Source of the DNA: CBDCYS01 sp965226245
GTDB taxonomy: Bacteria; Acidobacteriota; Terriglobia; Bryobacterales; UBA6623
DNA length: 64,000 bases
Reading direction: 5' to 3'
NCBI GenBank assembly: GCA_965226245.1
Contig: CBDDCL010000015.1
Span: 1,426,001 to 1,490,000, forward strand
Shown here one piece after another: positions 62,614-64,000 of this stretch (positions are counted from its first letter, which is position 1; every line of letters begins with the position of its first letter). The notes below the pieces were generated by a model, which was not told the origin of the DNA, ran no database searches, and saw only the letters and a list, made by a program, of their open reading frames with translations. Both the position numbers and the translations under genes were made by a program.

Positions 62614-64000
62614 TGTGCGTCCTCGGCGGGGGAGTCCTCGGGAAGCGCAAACGCAAATACCGTGGAACCGCCGCGCGGAAGGCCCACCTCCGTTAGCTCG
62701 GGGAACAGTCTCAGCAGGGGGCCGGCGATCGATCCCCAGCCGCTGGGCGTCGCAATGTACTGCCGCCCGCCGGCCTCGTAGCTCACCGAGGATCCGCGGT
62801 GACCCGATCCGGTTTGAAAGCTCCACAGCTTCTTTCCCGTGCGGGCGTCGAGGGCAAAGAAGTCGCCTTCCGGGTCGCCCGTGAAGATCAGGTCGCCTGC
62901 AGTCGCCAAAACGGACGCCAGCAGGAAGTACTTGTAAGGGTAGGTCCAGCGCTTTTTGCCGCTGACAGGTTCGAAGGCGGAGATCGACGAATAGTTCTCC
63001 AGACCTTCGGGCTTTCTCATCCTCCAGAAGCCTCCCGTGTACGTCTTGCCTTCTTTCGGCGGCTGTTTGCGGACGAACATGTCATTGCACAGGCTTATTA
63101 TGGGGGCGTAGAGCAAACCGGTCCGTGGCGAGTAGGCCGCCTGGTTCCAGCTCTTGGCGCCGTAGACGCTGGGGCAGATGAAGGCGGGTTTTCCGGGTCT
63201 TGGCTCGTTGCGGCCGACCAGCGTGCCGTCCTCCGTGATGCCCTGTACCCAGTTCATACCCTCGGCGAACGGCCAGGTTTTCACCAGCTCTCCGTTGGTG
63301 CGGTCGAGAACAAAGGTATATCCCGTTTTCGTCACGTGCACGAGGAGTTTACGAGTTTGGCCGCGCACGGGCAGGTCGACGAGGATGCACTCGTACGCTG
63401 CGTCGTAGTCCCAGACGTCGTGCGGCACTTCTTGGTAGTGCCATTTCAATTTGCCGGTATCGGCGTCGAGGGCGACAACGCTGGCGGAATAGAGGTTGTT
63501 TCCCTTGCGCTCGTCTCCGCCCATGTCGGCGGCGGCGTTGCCGATGCCCCAGTAGATGAGATCGAGCTGGGGATCATAGGAGCCGGTCATCCAGGCGGCG
63601 GCTCCGCCGTATTTCCAACTGTCGCCGGACCAGGTCTCGTGGCCGGGCTCGCCGGGACCGGGAATGGTGTAGAAACGCCATGCAAAGCGGCCGGTCTTGG
63701 CGTCGAAGGCCGTTAGGTAGCCGCGATGGGCGGAGTCTCCGCCGGTACCGCCGACCACGACCTTGTCTTTGACCAGCAGCGGCGCAGCGCTGATGTTGCA
63801 GCCGCACTGTTTCACGTCCTCTACCGAGACGTTCCAGACTTCTTGGCCGGTCTTCTGATGGATCGCAACCAGGTGGTTGTCGTGCGTTCCCATGAAAACG
63901 AGCCCATGGCCGACTGCAACGCCGCGATTTTGACTGCTGTAGGGCACGCGGCCCTTTGGGTCACCGTAGCGGTATTTCCACAGAACCTTGCCCGTGGCCG
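62610..64000 (-). CDS. PQQ-dependent dehydrogenase, N-terminus outside the window
   Basis: About 463 residues are visible, from ATGKVLWKYRYGDP at the edge to EDAQ. Propeller W-motifs repeat (GYLTAFDAKTGRFAWRF, ALDADTGKLKWHYQ, AFEPVSGKKRWTYP, ALDARTGKKLWSFQ). Active-site-like HDVWDYDAAYE and YWGIGNAAADMGG match methanol/alcohol-dehydrogenase relatives. A CGC sequence (KQCGCNIS) is near the place where related enzymes may carry vicinal cysteines. It oxidises an alcohol or sugar in the periplasm and passes electrons to the overlapping cytochrome gene. Confidence 0.9.
   Translation of the reverse strand, partial: ATGKVLWKYRYGDPKGRVPYSSQNRGVAVGHGLVFMGTHDNHLVAIHQKTGQEVWNVSVEDVKQCGCNISAAPLLVKDKVVVGGTGGDSAHRGYLTAFDAKTGRFAWRFYTIPGPGEPGHETWSGDSWKYGGAAAWMTGSYDPQLDLIYWGIGNAAADMGGDERKGNNLYSASVVALDADTGKLKWHYQEVPHDVWDYDAAYECILVDLPVRGQTRKLLVHVTKTGYTFVLDRTNGELVKTWPFAEGMNWVQGITEDGTLVGRNEPRPGKPAFICPSVYGAKSWNQAAYSPRTGLLYAPIISLCNDMFVRKQPPKEGKTYTGGFWRMRKPEGLENYSSISAFEPVSGKKRWTYPYKYFLLASVLATAGDLIFTGDPEGDFFALDARTGKKLWSFQTGSGHRGSSVSYEAGGRQYIATPSGWGSIAGPLLRLFPELTEVGLPRGGSTVFAFALPEDSPAEDAQ

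Overview
The window most likely comes from an Acidobacteriota genome of the Solibacter/Bryobacterales type. This is inferred from family content and not proven. The evidence is remnants of serine/threonine kinases opening with IGQTISHYK, standalone PD40 propellers, an Oar-like TonB-dependent receptor with a carboxypeptidase-regulatory domain, Tat-exported sugar isomerase and oxidoreductase proteins, a PQQ dehydrogenase paired with cytochrome c, and sulfatases. GC content is fairly high, with low-GC patches around 2562-2760 and 4747-5112.

Bases 1-17,500 are an insertion-sequence graveyard laid over what looks like a decayed integrative element next to a tRNA-Glu gene. Its remains are two copies of an archaeo-eukaryotic-type primase gene, an excisionase-like HTH gene, two tyrosine-integrase remnants and a DNA methyltransferase fragment. 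They are broken up by elements resembling IS1380, ISL3, ISAzo13, IS1634, IS630 and IS256, and by 530-532-bp non-autonomous derivatives of the IS1380-like element. Several insertions still carry exact target duplications. This lets the older genes be rebuilt: removing two small elements restores a 339-codon primase frame with a single internal stop.

Bases 17,780-30,000 are mostly intact housekeeping and accessory genes: a TonB-like protein, a SNF2 helicase with a SWIM zinc-finger partner, a sirtuin, glutamate dehydrogenase, a small membrane protein and a SAM methyltransferase. A second IS1634-like copy sits exactly at the gdhA stop codon. Bases 30,160-40,738 hold two genes killed by recent insertions. 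The first is an Oar-like receptor interrupted by an IS1380-like element that itself contains an ISKra4-like element. The second is a histidine kinase interrupted by an inverted ISKra4-like copy.

Bases 40,800-64,000 are ordinary chromosome with a catabolic, periplasm-directed flavour. The genes are a phosphoesterase-TPR protein, a TIM-barrel isomerase, a lactonase with a partial duplicate, a sulfatase, a GT-C-like membrane protein with a lipoprotein and tsaB upstream, a RelE-type toxin with a zinc-ribbon partner, an aldo/keto reductase, a GMC oxidoreductase with its Tat-exported small subunit, an SGNH hydrolase, a PD40 propeller, and a cytochrome c/PQQ dehydrogenase pair running off the window edge. 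Short fragments of kinase N-termini and a family of dispersed palindromic repeats mark the intergenic regions.
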